From JAWXBA01 sp048499805 (lineage in GTDB: Bacteria; Gemmatimonadota; Gemmatimonadetes; Gemmatimonadales; GWC2-71-9): 64,000 bases of DNA. How positions within the stretch are numbered: the first letter of the stretch is position 1; each line of letters begins with the position of its first letter. Made by a program: the position numbers and the translations under genes. The stretch is from contig JASNZF010000002.1 of the NCBI GenBank assembly GCA_048499805.1, positions 620,001 to 684,000 on the forward strand, read 5' to 3'. The notes under the pieces were generated by a model. It searched no databases. It saw only the letters and a program-made list of their open reading frames with translations, and was not told the DNA's origin. Shown piece by piece: positions 32,623 through 42,584 of this stretch.

Positions 32623-33580
32623 GGTCCCCGTGATCGTGGGGCCGACGGCGATCGGCAAGACCGCCGTGGCGATGGCCCTGGCCGAGCTGCTGCCACTCGA
32701 GGTCGTCTCGGCCGATTCACGCCAGATCTACCGCCGGCTCGACATCGGGACTGCCAAGCCCACCCGCCGGGAGCGGGCCCGGGTGCCCCACCACGGGGTG
32801 GACATTGCCGAGCCCGGCGAACGGTACAGCGCCGGGCGGTTCGCCCTGGAGAGCCGGGAGTGGTTCGCCGACATTCGCCGGCGGGGGCGGCTGCCGGTCG
32901 TGGTCGGGGGCACGGGGCTGTACGTGCGGGCCATTGCCGATGGGCTGTTCCTCGAACCGTCGCTGGCCCCCGACCGCCGCCGCGCCCTCGAGGGGTGGTG
33001 CGGCCGGCTCACCACCGCCGACCTGGTCCGCTGGGCGGGCCGGCTTGATCCGGGGTATGCCGGCGGCGGGCGCCAGCGCGCCATGCGGGCGGTCGAGGTC
33101 GCGCTGCTCTCGGGCTATCCCTTGAGCTGGTGGCAGACCGCGGCCCGGGCCGAGGCGGCCATCGATCCCTGGTACGTGGTGCTGACGGCGCCCCGTCCCG
33201 TGATCCACCAGCGGATCGCCGTCCGCAGTGCCGAGATGCTCCGGCGGGGCCTGGTCGAGGAGGTCGCCGCGGTGTTGGCGGAGGGGCACCTGACCGGGGC
33301 GCCGGGCCTCGATGGCGTCGGGGTCCGCGAGGCGGTGGAGTACCTGCACGGGCAGCGCGATCGCGACAGCGTCCCCGAGGCGATCACGATTGCCACCCGG
33401 CAGTACGCCAAGCGCCAGCAGACCTGGTTCCGGCACCAGCTGGGCGGATCGGCCTGGACCCTTGACGCGACCCGGCCGCCCGAGCAGCTCGCCACCGAGA
33501 TCGCCGAGGCCTGGCAGCTCGCCTCCCAAGAACCGACCCACGTTTCCCACCCTGTTGCCCGAAGAGAGCCAGGCGCATGA
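32609..33580 (+). CDS. miaA: tRNA dimethylallyltransferase
   Basis: About 323 aa. P-loop GPTAIGKT, then SADSRQIYRRLDIGTAKP, the MiaA signature, and GGTGLYVRA. It adds dimethylallyl to A37 of tRNAs reading UNN codons. No ATG is near: TTG at 32609 (overlapping mutL by 14 bases) or GTG at 32630 are the candidates. I use TTG because it leaves a normal strand before the P-loop. Confidence 0.93.
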   Translation: MGAGRVPVIVGPTAIGKTAVAMALAELLPLEVVSADSRQIYRRLDIGTAKPTRRERARVPHHGVDIAEPGERYSAGRFALESREWFADIRRRGRLPVVVGGTGLYVRAIADGLFLEPSLAPDRRRALEGWCGRLTTADLVRWAGRLDPGYAGGGRQRAMRAVEVALLSGYPLSWWQTAARAEAAIDPWYVVLTAPRPVIHQRIAVRSAEMLRRGLVEEVAAVLAEGHLTGAPGLDGVGVREAVEYLHGQRDRDSVPEAITIATRQYAKRQQTWFRHQLGGSAWTLDATRPPEQLATEIAEAWQLASQEPTHVSHPVARREPGA

Positions 33581-34704
33581 AGATCGGCATCACCTGCTAC
33601 CCCACCTACGGCGGCTCCGGCGCACTCGCCACCGAGCTCGGCCTCGACCTCGCGCGCCGCGGCCACGAGGTGCACTTCATCACCTATGCCTCGCCCTTCC
33701 GGCTGCGGGGGTACCAGGAGCGCGTCTACTTCCACGAGGTGGACACCACCACCGGCCGGTACCCGCTCTTCGACCACTATCCCTACACCCTGGCGCTGGC
33801 CTCGAAGCAGCACGAGGTGGCCCAGCGCGAGAAGCTGGATGTCCTCCACGTGCACTACGCGATCCCGCACGCCACCACCGCCTGGCTGGCGCGCGAGATG
33901 CTCCGGGAGGAGCGGCCGCTCAAGGTCGTGACCACGCTTCACGGGACCGACATCACCCTGGTCGGGCAGGAGGTCGGCTTCTTCCCGATCACCCGGTTCT
34001 CCATCCAGCGCTCCGACGCGGTGACCGCCGTCTCCCAGTTCCTGCGCCAGGAGACCTGCCGGCTCTTCGGGATCGAGGGCGACACGATCCGGGTCATCCC
34101 GAACTTCGTGAACCTCGACGAGTACCACCCCTGCACCCCGGACTGCCGCGAGGGACTGGCACCGCCGGACCACAAGATCCTGCTCCACATGTCCAACTTC
34201 CGCGAGGTCAAGCGGGTCCAGGACGTGGTCCGGATCTTCGCGCGGATCCGCAAGCAGCTCCCCGCCACCCTGCTGATGGTCGGCGACGGCCCCGATCGCG
34301 AGCTGGCCGAGCAGGAGGTCCGCACCCTTGGCGTCGGGGCCGATGTCCGCTTCCTCGGCCGGCTCGACACCGTCGCCAACCTGCTCCAGGCCACCGACCT
34401 GTTCGTGCTGCCGAGCCAGACCGAGTCGTTCGGCCTCGCCGCGCTCGAGGCGATGGCCTGCGGCGCGCCGGTCGTCACCACCAACGCCGGCGGGCTCCCC
34501 GAGGTGGTCGACGACGACGTCAGCGGCCTGATCGAGCCGCCGGGATCGGTCGAGGCGATGGCGCGCCGGTCGATCGAGCTGCTCCGGCGGCCCGAGCGCC
34601 ACGCGGCCATGCGGCTCGCCGCCATCGCCAAGGCGAAGGAGTTCGCCTCCGGGCTGGTCGTGCCCCAGTATGAGCGGCTCTACCAGGAGATCCTCGGCCG
34701 ATGA
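33577..34704 (+). CDS. bshA: N-acetyl-alpha-D-glucosaminyl L-malate synthase
   Basis: 375 aa GT4 glycosyltransferase. The N-terminus ITCYPTYGGSGALATELG and HFITYASPFR with FHEVDTTTGRYPLF are typical of BshA, and the C-terminus has the EX7E motif (ESFGLAALEAMACG). It joins GlcNAc to malate, the first step to bacillithiol. Its presence implies a bacillithiol-based thiol system; bshB and bshC are not in the window. ATGA overlap with miaA. Confidence 0.93.
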   Translation: MKIGITCYPTYGGSGALATELGLDLARRGHEVHFITYASPFRLRGYQERVYFHEVDTTTGRYPLFDHYPYTLALASKQHEVAQREKLDVLHVHYAIPHATTAWLAREMLREERPLKVVTTLHGTDITLVGQEVGFFPITRFSIQRSDAVTAVSQFLRQETCRLFGIEGDTIRVIPNFVNLDEYHPCTPDCREGLAPPDHKILLHMSNFREVKRVQDVVRIFARIRKQLPATLLMVGDGPDRELAEQEVRTLGVGADVRFLGRLDTVANLLQATDLFVLPSQTESFGLAALEAMACGAPVVTTNAGGLPEVVDDDVSGLIEPPGSVEAMARRSIELLRRPERHAAMRLAAIAKAKEFASGLVVPQYERLYQEILGR

Positions 34705-35519
34705 ACCCGGCCGAATGGCCGGTCCTCCTCAAGGCGGCAGTGCTCGGGGTGGTCGAGGGGATCACCGAGTTCCTGCCGGTCTCCAGCACCGGCCACCTGA
34801 TCCTGGCGAGTGACTGGCTCCGGTTCGAGGGAGGGCAGGGGGGGACCTTCGAGATCTTCATCCAGCTCGGCGCGATCCTCGCCATCGCCTGGATCTACCG
34901 GCGCACCCTGGCCACGGTGGTCCGCGGCCTGGCCCGTGAGCCGGTCCAGCAGCGATTTGCCCTCAACCTGGTGATCGCCTTCCTGCCCGCCGCGATCGTG
35001 GGACTCCTGGCCCATGACGTGATCAAGTCGCGGCTCTTCTCGCCCCTGGTGGTCGCCGTCGCACTCGTGGTCGGCGGGGTTGCCATCCTCTGGATCGAGC
35101 GCCACCCGCCCACCACCCGCGTGCGCGACGTCACCGCCGTGCCGTGGCGACTCGCCCTCGGGGTCGGGCTGGCCCAGGTGCTCTCCCTGATCCCGGGCAC
35201 CTCGCGCTCCGGCGCCACCATCATGGGCGGGTTCCTCCTCGGGCTGTCCCGCCAGGCGGCCACCGAGTTCTCGTTCTTCCTGGCGATCCCCGTCATGGTG
35301 GCCGCGACCCTCTTCGACCTCATCTCCAGCCGGGAGTTGCTGAGCCGTGCCGACGTGGTGCCGTTCACGGTGGGGTTCGTCACTGCCTTCGTCTCGGCGC
35401 TGATCGTGGTCAAGGCGTTCCTCGGCTTCGTCGCGCGCCACGACTTCCGCGGCTTCGCGTGGTACCGGATCGGGTTCGGGCTGCTCCTGCTGGCCTGGTA
35501 CCTGGGGCCCGGGGCCTGA
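34701..35519 (+). CDS. uppP: undecaprenyl-diphosphatase
   Basis: 272 aa, about eight transmembrane helices. EGITEFLPVSSTGHLIL and PGTSRSGATI are the two catalytic motifs of UppP/BacA. It recycles undecaprenyl pyrophosphate for cell-wall synthesis and gives bacitracin tolerance when abundant. Four-base overlap with bshA. Confidence 0.96.
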   Translation: MNPAEWPVLLKAAVLGVVEGITEFLPVSSTGHLILASDWLRFEGGQGGTFEIFIQLGAILAIAWIYRRTLATVVRGLAREPVQQRFALNLVIAFLPAAIVGLLAHDVIKSRLFSPLVVAVALVVGGVAILWIERHPPTTRVRDVTAVPWRLALGVGLAQVLSLIPGTSRSGATIMGGFLLGLSRQAATEFSFFLAIPVMVAATLFDLISSRELLSRADVVPFTVGFVTAFVSALIVVKAFLGFVARHDFRGFAWYRIGFGLLLLAWYLGPGA

Positions 35520-35520
35520 G

Positions 35521-36228
35521 ATGATCCCACCGGTGCGGTGGCTCGATGCCGTGCCTTCCACCCAGGAGGTCGCCCACCTGCTCGCGGAGTCCGGGGCGGT
35601 GCACGGCACCGCCGTGGCCGCCCGCGAACAGCGGTCGGGGCGCGGCACCCGCGGCCGGGTCTGGCACTCCCCGCTCGGGGGGCTGTGGCTGAGCGTCGTC
35701 TGCCGCCCCGGGCACCAGGCATCCAGCGAGTGCTTCAGCGTCCGGGTCGGCCTGGCGGTGGCCACCGCAATCGCGTCGGTGGCTCCGGAAGCCCCGGCCG
35801 TGGCACTCAAGTGGCCCAACGACCTCTACCTGGGCGGCCGCAAGCTGGGGGGGATCCTCTGCGAGGCCCGCTGGCAGGGGGCCGAACTGGCCTGGATCGT
35901 CGCGGGGATCGGGATCAACGTGCGCAATCCGATCCCCGGCGAGGTGGCGGCGATCGCCACCTCGCTGGCGGCGGTTGCGCCGCGGCTCACTCCCGAGGAA
36001 CTGGCGGAGCCGGTCGCACACTTGGTGGCCGCACGCGCCGGGGCGGGCGGGCCGCTCACGCCGATGGAACTCGCCGAGTTCGACCGGCGTGACTTCCTGC
36101 GGGGGCGGCCGGTGGCCGAACCGTTCGCGGGGGTGGCCAGCGGCATCGACCGATCGGGGGCCCTCGCCATCCAGGGCGACGACGGCCGGACCCACCTGGC
36201 GCTGGCCGGCACCGTCGTCCTCGCGTAG
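35521..36228 (+). CDS. birA: biotin-[acetyl-CoA-carboxylase] ligase (no DNA-binding domain)
   Basis: 235 aa. RSGRGTRGRVWHSP is the biotinyl-adenylate motif; KWPNDLYLGGRKLGGIL is the catalytic core. It activates biotin and attaches it to carrier proteins. The N-terminal helix-turn-helix of E. coli BirA is missing, so it cannot be a repressor. One base after uppP. Confidence 0.94.
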   Translation: MIPPVRWLDAVPSTQEVAHLLAESGAVHGTAVAAREQRSGRGTRGRVWHSPLGGLWLSVVCRPGHQASSECFSVRVGLAVATAIASVAPEAPAVALKWPNDLYLGGRKLGGILCEARWQGAELAWIVAGIGINVRNPIPGEVAAIATSLAAVAPRLTPEELAEPVAHLVAARAGAGGPLTPMELAEFDRRDFLRGRPVAEPFAGVASGIDRSGALAIQGDDGRTHLALAGTVVLA

Positions 36229-36237
36229 GGCGGCCAA

Positions 36238-36267
36238 TTGCCAAGCGCTGCGAGGGTCGGCTAACTT
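36238..36267 (+). promoter_or_regulatory. promoter of the small membrane/lipoprotein genes
   Basis: TTGCCA (36238-36243) and TAACTT (36262-36267) with an 18-base spacer, followed by GGAG 6 bases before the ATG at 36302. Confidence 0.45.
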
Positions 36268-36301
36268 CCCTGCTTCCACGCCATTCCACTCCGGAGCGAC
36301 G

Positions 36302-36931
36302 ATGAGCTCGGCGGTGTCCGCAGAATCCCAGTACGACCAGACGGCCCTGCCGGGCGTGCTCCGCCACGGCGCCATCCTTGGGGCGGCGCAGGCGGTGTGC
36401 GTTCTCCTGTTCAGCCTCGCCTACCGGTTTCTTGAGGGCCCGGCCGAACTCGCCGCCGGCGCGGTCATCGTGCTGGTCGGGGTCAGCGCCACGACGGCTC
36501 TGCCCGGCCTCTGGACCCGCGCGCGAACCATCGAGGGGATCGCCGGCGCCGCCGGGATCGGCCTGATGGCCACCGTGGTCTACCTGGTCATCGACGTCGC
36601 CGCGCTCCAGCCGCTGGGCACCTACACCAATCGCTGGCTGGAAATCGGGGGAGGCAGCAACTGGTGGTATCACCCGATCTGGTGGATGGTCGGAACCTTC
36701 CTCCCCTGGATGGGGGCCCAGGTGCTGGCCAACCAGGCGGCGAAGGGTGGCACGCCGTCGGCGCCCGCGCTGCTCGCGCTCTCCCTCGGGTTGACCGCCG
36801 TGGTCGCGGTGGCGGCGATCCTGGTCGGGTTTCCGGGAGCGGCGTGGGGGCTGGGGACGTTCAGCGTCGCCTTCCTCCCGGGCGTGATGCTTGCCGCCAT
36901 CGTCACCTCCATCGGGGTGCGGCGCGGCTGA
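36302..36931 (+). CDS. DUF4199-like integral membrane protein, function unknown
   Basis: 209 aa with about five transmembrane helices (AAQAVCVLLFSLAYRF; GAVIVLVGVSATTALPGL; GIAGAAGIGLMATVVYLVID; IWWMVGTFLPWMGAQVLA; GTFSVAFLPGVMLAAIVTSIG). No motif allows a function; the comparison to DUF4199 rests on size and topology only. CGGAGCG precedes the ATG at 36302. Confidence 0.75.
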   Translation: MSSAVSAESQYDQTALPGVLRHGAILGAAQAVCVLLFSLAYRFLEGPAELAAGAVIVLVGVSATTALPGLWTRARTIEGIAGAAGIGLMATVVYLVIDVAALQPLGTYTNRWLEIGGGSNWWYHPIWWMVGTFLPWMGAQVLANQAAKGGTPSAPALLALSLGLTAVVAVAAILVGFPGAAWGLGTFSVAFLPGVMLAAIVTSIGVRRG

Positions 36932-36934
36932 TCG

Positions 36935-37252
36935 ATGCGGGCGCTGCGGTTCGTCCTGCGCATGTTGGGTTGGCTGCTCACGCCACTGGTGGCGTGGGCA
37001 GCTTCGTTTCTGGGGGCCCTGCTCGGCGCCTCGCTGGCCAACGGCCTGGCGCAGGCCCTGCACGGGGTGCTGCTGACCGTCGCGATGGGCCTCCTCTTCG
37101 GGGTCCTGGGCACCCACGCATGGTTGCGCCTGGTGCGTCGCAGTCCCGAGATCCGGGCCGCGCTGAGCCTCGAGGCGGACGGCACGCCCGGGGCCGTCGA
37201 GCCGGAGGTGGCGACCAAACCGCCGCCGCTGCCGAGCGAGGACGCCCGGTGA
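36935..37252 (+). CDS. small membrane protein of unknown function
   Basis: 105 aa with two transmembrane helices (LLTPLVAWAASFLGALLGASLA; LLTVAMGLLFGVLGTHAWLRLV) and a Pro/Glu-rich cytoplasmic tail. Three bases after the preceding membrane protein and overlapping the next lipoprotein by four, so part of the same transcript. Confidence 0.65.
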   Translation: MRALRFVLRMLGWLLTPLVAWAASFLGALLGASLANGLAQALHGVLLTVAMGLLFGVLGTHAWLRLVRRSPEIRAALSLEADGTPGAVEPEVATKPPPLPSEDAR

Positions 37253-37623
37253 GGGCCGCCGTGTTCCTGCTTCTTGCCGTCGGGTGCAGCCGGTCCCCGG
37301 AGCCGCCGCCCCCTCCTGAGCCGCCCCCGGCACCGCCCGCCGCACCCGCGGAGGAACTCGCCAGCCGGCCGATGCCCGGGGTCGAGATCTGGTTCATGGA
37401 GGGGCGGCCCGGCCGCGACAGCACCGGGTTCGAATGCTTCGAGCGGACCCTCGAGATCCGCGACTCCGCCGGCCGGCGGCGGGTGCCGCTCCTCTACACC
37501 CTCGACGCCCCGACCCGGCTCGACGACAGCTCGGTCCGGGCCCAGGTCTTCCTGCACTGCCAGCCGGGCCAGGCCTATCGGGTGGACCTCCGAACCGGCC
37601 GCCCGACCCCCCTGCCACAATGA
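37249..37623 (+). CDS. small lipoprotein of unknown function
   Basis: 124 aa. The signal is short and ends in a lipobox (LLLAVGC), followed by a Pro-rich stretch, then a compact domain containing Cys in FECFERTL and FLHCQPGQ that may form a disulfide. GTG at 37249 overlaps the upstream stop. Confidence 0.7.
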   Translation: MRAAVFLLLAVGCSRSPEPPPPPEPPPAPPAAPAEELASRPMPGVEIWFMEGRPGRDSTGFECFERTLEIRDSAGRRRVPLLYTLDAPTRLDDSSVRAQVFLHCQPGQAYRVDLRTGRPTPLPQ

Positions 37624-38573
37624 TCCGGGCCCCCCACCTCTGGGCGCTCGGGCTCGTCGCCATCCAGGGCTGCGCCGCGGCGACCGTTGGCGCCAGCCGC
37701 TACCTGGCCGTCGGCGGCAGCGACCTCACCACCTATCAGGTGGCCCGCGAGGCGCCGCTGGTGGGCCCGATCAACTATGAGACGAAGGCCGTCTTCCACC
37801 CGGAGGCGAGCGGGACCACGGGGTGGATGGCCGGGGTGGGGGCGGACCTGGTGATCCTCGCCGGCTCCCCCGACTCCCCCTATGTGATTGGAGGCGTCGA
37901 GGCCGGGATTGGCACCCGGGACCAACCAGGTACCTGGGCGTCCTGGTCGGTCGGGCTCGGGACCCAGTTGCTCCGGATGGGGCCGCTCGGTCTGCGCGGG
38001 GAGGCGCGCTATCGGCGCCTCTCCGCCGAGACGCGCAAGGGGCTGGAGCTTGGCTTCCGGATCGGTCGAGGGTGGCGCCCGGAATCCACCGGTCCGGTGA
38101 TCCCGGGGACGCCGCGCGCCACGGTCCCCCGGACCCTGCCGGTGCCGCTGGTCACCGGGGGGGAGAGCCGAGGCAACAGCGAGGCGACGCGCAGCACGGT
38201 GGTTGGGATCGCCACCGAGGCGATGGGCACTCCCTACCGCTGGGGTGGGAGCAGCGCCGACGGGTTCGACTGCTCGGGGTTGATCCAGTTCGCCTATCGC
38301 GAGGTGGGGGTCGCCCTGCCGCGGCGGAGCGTGGAACAGGCCACCGCGGGCGAACCCGTTGCCCGGGAGGTCGGCGGACTGCTGCCCGGTGACATCCTGA
38401 CCTTCGCCACCGGGACGACCGGGGTGGTGTCGCACGTCGGGCTCTATATCGGCGATGGCCGCTTCATCCACAGCGCCACCGGCGGGGTGCAGATCAGCCG
38501 GCTGAGCCCCACCGACCCCTACGGTCGCTGGTGGTGGGAGCGCTGGCTGGGCGCCCGCCGGATCGTGCCCTAG
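37620..38573 (+). CDS. NlpC/P60 cell-wall endopeptidase, lipoprotein
   Basis: 317 aa. The N-terminus has a lipobox-like IQGC after a hydrophobic segment. Residues 25-175 are a beta-rich region of outer-membrane type with no family recognised. The C-terminal 120 residues are NlpC/P60: TPYRWGGSSADGFDCSGL carries the catalytic Cys218, and VSHVGLYIGDGRFIHSA carries His272. It should cut peptidoglycan stem peptides. ATGA overlap with the preceding gene; convergent with the following minus-strand gene, their ends overlapping by four bases. Confidence 0.9.
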   Translation: MIRAPHLWALGLVAIQGCAAATVGASRYLAVGGSDLTTYQVAREAPLVGPINYETKAVFHPEASGTTGWMAGVGADLVILAGSPDSPYVIGGVEAGIGTRDQPGTWASWSVGLGTQLLRMGPLGLRGEARYRRLSAETRKGLELGFRIGRGWRPESTGPVIPGTPRATVPRTLPVPLVTGGESRGNSEATRSTVVGIATEAMGTPYRWGGSSADGFDCSGLIQFAYREVGVALPRRSVEQATAGEPVAREVGGLLPGDILTFATGTTGVVSHVGLYIGDGRFIHSATGGVQISRLSPTDPYGRWWWERWLGARRIVP

Positions 38574-39625
38574 GGGGTCTCGAACTCCTGCCGGGCGCCG
38601 GCGCCGCCGGAGGTAATGGCCTGCAGGTCGGCACGGATTCCGGGATTGCTCTGGTCCACCCTGGGCCACTCCCGCAGGTCGCTCGGCGCAAACAGCCCGA
38701 TCAGGATCCCCATCGCCCCGTTGACGATCGTCGTGCCGGTCGGGTTGTCGTACACCGCCGTCAACCGATACCGCCGGCCGGCATGCATCCGCAGGCCATC
38801 CCCCCGCACGCCGAACAGGTTCCGTTCCACTTCCTGGATCACCCCCCCGGGTCCGAGGCGTGCCTTGAGGTGCACCAGCTCGCGCCCGGACTCCACCTCC
38901 TGCAGGAGGAGATCGACGGCGTGGTCGTGCAGGTGCCCGCCGGCGCCCAGCAGGCGACCGTCGATCGGCAGGGTGAACTCGAACTGCTTCTCGGAGCGGC
39001 CCGGCGGCAGGTCATAGCTGTCGGTCTGCCCGGCGCCCCGGTAGTTGACGTCCACGTAGAGGGGCAGGACGTCCAGCGGCCTGGGATTGAGGTTGGTGGG
39101 ACTCCATCGGTAGGTCACCACCAGTTCCACGCCGGGGATCTCCTTGCCGGTGTCGTTGGCCCAGGCAGCCACCAGCCCCATTGCCGTCCCGGCGGACATC
39201 GGGAAGCCGACCGTCCTCGGCAGCTCCACGTCGCCGGTTTCGCTGCCCGCCGCCATGGTGCGCTCCACCGCATCGTACAGCAGGGCGCGGCGCTCGAGGT
39301 TCATCATGTTGACATGGTGGATCAGGGAGCGGGGCAGGGCCCGGCCGGACTGGTCCACGAGGGCGACCGAGAAGCCGTAGAGCCAGCCCGCCATCGGCCA
39401 CTGGAAGGGGAGGAAGGGGGTCTGTGCCCCCGGGGCATCGTGCGCGCCGTGGTGGGCGTGGTCCATGGCGCCCTGACCGGCGGGGATCGTGAAGGGGCCC
39501 GCGCGGAGGACCACCTCGCGCCGAGTGGAATCGACGCGAACGGAGATCGCCGGGTCGGGCGCGAGGCGGGTGGTGTCGCTCGGGGCGGCGGCGCCCAGCG
39601 CGAGGGCGAGCAGCGTGGGGAACAT
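38570..39625 (-). CDS. secreted His-rich protein, unknown function
   Basis: 351 aa with a short signal peptide (FPTLLALALGAAA). A His cluster MDHAHHGAHDAPG near residue 55, HHVNMMNL near 120 and GGHLHDHAVDLLL near 250 could bind metal. The GGHLHDH segment recalls copper type II monooxygenase (PHM-like) domains, but the fold cannot be confirmed by eye. Transcribed alone toward the NlpC/P60 gene. Confidence 0.7.
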   Translation of the reverse strand: MFPTLLALALGAAAPSDTTRLAPDPAISVRVDSTRREVVLRAGPFTIPAGQGAMDHAHHGAHDAPGAQTPFLPFQWPMAGWLYGFSVALVDQSGRALPRSLIHHVNMMNLERRALLYDAVERTMAAGSETGDVELPRTVGFPMSAGTAMGLVAAWANDTGKEIPGVELVVTYRWSPTNLNPRPLDVLPLYVDVNYRGAGQTDSYDLPPGRSEKQFEFTLPIDGRLLGAGGHLHDHAVDLLLQEVESGRELVHLKARLGPGGVIQEVERNLFGVRGDGLRMHAGRRYRLTAVYDNPTGTTIVNGAMGILIGLFAPSDLREWPRVDQSNPGIRADLQAITSGGAGARQEFETP

Positions 39626-39849
39626 GGTGCGTCCTTCTTGGGGGTCCGGGGGTGCGGGTCCTCAAGACACCTGAACCCCTAGGATGGCCATTTTGTTCCC
39701 GGGCGTCAAGAGTTGGTCGTGGCGTCCCTGCCACCGTGGCAGGCCGGACCGGCGTGCTGGCAGCTCTGGCACTCGGCCGCTGTGACTGCCAACGCCATAA
39801 TGACCGATAAAACAGGCACTTAGGTTGCGCAGGCGGGTCGCGGCACCGC

Positions 39850-39877
39850 TTGACTCTGCGGTGCGATACGGTATGTT
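39850..39877 (+). promoter_or_regulatory. groESL promoter
   Basis: TTGACT (39850-39855), 16-base spacer, TATGTT (39872-39877). Transcription would start around 39884, just before the CIRCE dyad. Confidence 0.65.
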
Positions 39878-39890
39878 TGACCTCGAATTC

Positions 39891-39915
39891 TGGCACTCTT
39901 GGTCGAAGAGTGCCA
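39891..39915 (+). promoter_or_regulatory. CIRCE operator (HrcA site)
   Basis: TGGCACTC, nine bases, GAGTGCCA, matching the CIRCE plan TTAGCACTC-N9-GAGTGCTAA with GC substitutions in the outer positions. It lies at the start of the groESL leader, so HrcA would repress until heat or misfolding titrates the chaperonin. Confidence 0.85.
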
Positions 39916-39969
39916 AGCCCCATCCGCCCCTTGGGCGGTCCGTCATTCACGTTGTGGAGGCATCACCCC

Positions 39970-40281
39970 ATGGCCAGTGCCAAGCCGAAGAGCAAGCTCA
40001 AGATCCATCCCCTCGAGGATCGCGTCGTGATCCGCCCCGCCGACGAGGCGGCCCAGATGCGGGGCGGGCTCTACATCCCCGACACCGCCAAGGAAAAGCC
40101 CACCCAGGGTGAAGTGATCGCCGCCGGCCCGGGCCGGACCGAAAAGGGCGTCCGGGTCCCGATGGACCTGGCGGTGGGCGACACGGTGATCTACGGCAAG
40201 TACAGCGGCACCCCGTTCACGCTGGACGACGAGGAAGTCATCATCATCAAGGCTTCCGACGTCCTCGCGAAGCTCGGCTGA
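39970..40281 (+). CDS. groES: co-chaperonin GroES
   Basis: 103 aa. KIHPLEDRVVIRPA and GGLYIPDTAKEKPTQGEV are characteristic; the latter contains the mobile loop. It caps the GroEL ring. GGAGG lies upstream of the ATG at 39970. 32 bases before groEL. Confidence 0.97.
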   Translation: MASAKPKSKLKIHPLEDRVVIRPADEAAQMRGGLYIPDTAKEKPTQGEVIAAGPGRTEKGVRVPMDLAVGDTVIYGKYSGTPFTLDDEEVIIIKASDVLAKLG

Positions 40282-40313
40282 CCGCGACTCATCACTCCAG
40301 GAGAGACTGATCC

Positions 40314-41945
<1,632 letters not shown>

Positions 41946-41973
41946 CCCGTCGCCAGCAACCAGGATCGTCGGC

Positions 41974-41994
41974 GGGGGGGCCATCGGCCCCCCC
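41974..41994 (+). terminator. GC-rich hairpin after groEL
   Basis: GGGGGGGCC and GGCCCCCCC form a 9-bp stem with a three-base loop 29 bases after groEL. No U-run follows, so termination may be partial. Confidence 0.5.
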
Positions 41995-42071
41995 GTCGTC
42001 GTCTGGTGGAGCCCGGGCCCCGGCCGGATTATCTTGGGTCAGGAATCGTTCATTCAGCGGGGAGTGTCTGG

Positions 42072-42464
42072 ATGCGTGGGACAACCTTGGTGGTGCTGGC
42101 GATGCTGGCCGGGGCCGTGCCCGCCGCGGGACAGCAGTTGCCGAACATCGAAGGGACCTGGGAGGTCTCCCTCAAGGACAAGGATCGCAAGGATGTGCCG
42201 CGGACCGTGATCGTGCGCGCTGATTCCAGCGCCAGCTGGGGCGAGGAACATGTCCGCTGGCGGGTGGTGCGCGGGCCGAAGATCATGCTCGCCATCGGCG
42301 GCGAGTGGGAGGTGTACGACATCCGCCTCCGGGGCACCCAGCTCACCCTCTCCGGCGGCGACCTGCCCGACCCGGTGACCCTCCGGCGGACCGGCCCCGC
42401 GTCGCCGCGGCCGGCCAACGTGCCGGTGCCCCCGGATCCCGGCCCCGTCCCTCCGCGCCGCTGA
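42072..42464 (+). CDS. small exported protein of unknown function
   Basis: 130 aa with a signal peptide (TTLVVLAMLAGAVPAAGQQ). The mature part looks all-beta (IEGTWEVSLKDKDRKD, GGEWEVYDIRLRGTQLTLSGG), lipocalin- or extracellular-sensor-like in feel, then a Pro-rich tail. GGAG 8 bases upstream supports ATG at 42072. Confidence 0.7.
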   Translation: MRGTTLVVLAMLAGAVPAAGQQLPNIEGTWEVSLKDKDRKDVPRTVIVRADSSASWGEEHVRWRVVRGPKIMLAIGGEWEVYDIRLRGTQLTLSGGDLPDPVTLRRTGPASPRPANVPVPPDPGPVPPRR

Positions 42465-42478
42465 CCGCCACGGGCCCC

Positions 42479-42511
42479 GCCCCCTCCCAACATCGGGAGG
42501 GGGCTCTTCGT
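42479..42511 (+). terminator. intrinsic terminator
   Basis: GCCCCCTCCC and GGGAGGGGGC form a perfect 10-bp stem with loop AACATC, followed by TCTTCGT. It ends the preceding small gene. Confidence 0.75.
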
Positions 42512-42529
42512 ATTCCCATCGTCACCTTC

Positions 42530-42561
42530 GGCACGTTCCCGCTCTGGCACGTTCCCGCTCT
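42530..42561 (+). repeat. 16-bp tandem repeat in a leader
   Basis: GGCACGTTCCCGCTCT occurs twice in direct succession, 24 bases before the ATG at 42585. It may be a binding site for a regulator or a chance duplication. Confidence 0.6.
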
Positions 42562-42584
42562 CGACTTCCTCAACCGGTATCCGG

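Larger units (their letters stand above)
39626..39969. other. intergenic region before groES
   Basis: 344 bases between two divergent genes. It contains CCTGCCAC/GTGGCAGG (39738-39754), an AT-rich patch (39800-39826), and the groES promoter and CIRCE listed separately. No supported gene. Confidence 0.5.

Noticed and set aside
39706..39798. 30-codon minus-strand frame with CQSC and ACH motifs
   Set aside because: Tempting as a metal-binding microprotein, but no ribosome site, no homologue known to me, and it overlaps a palindrome; not supported.
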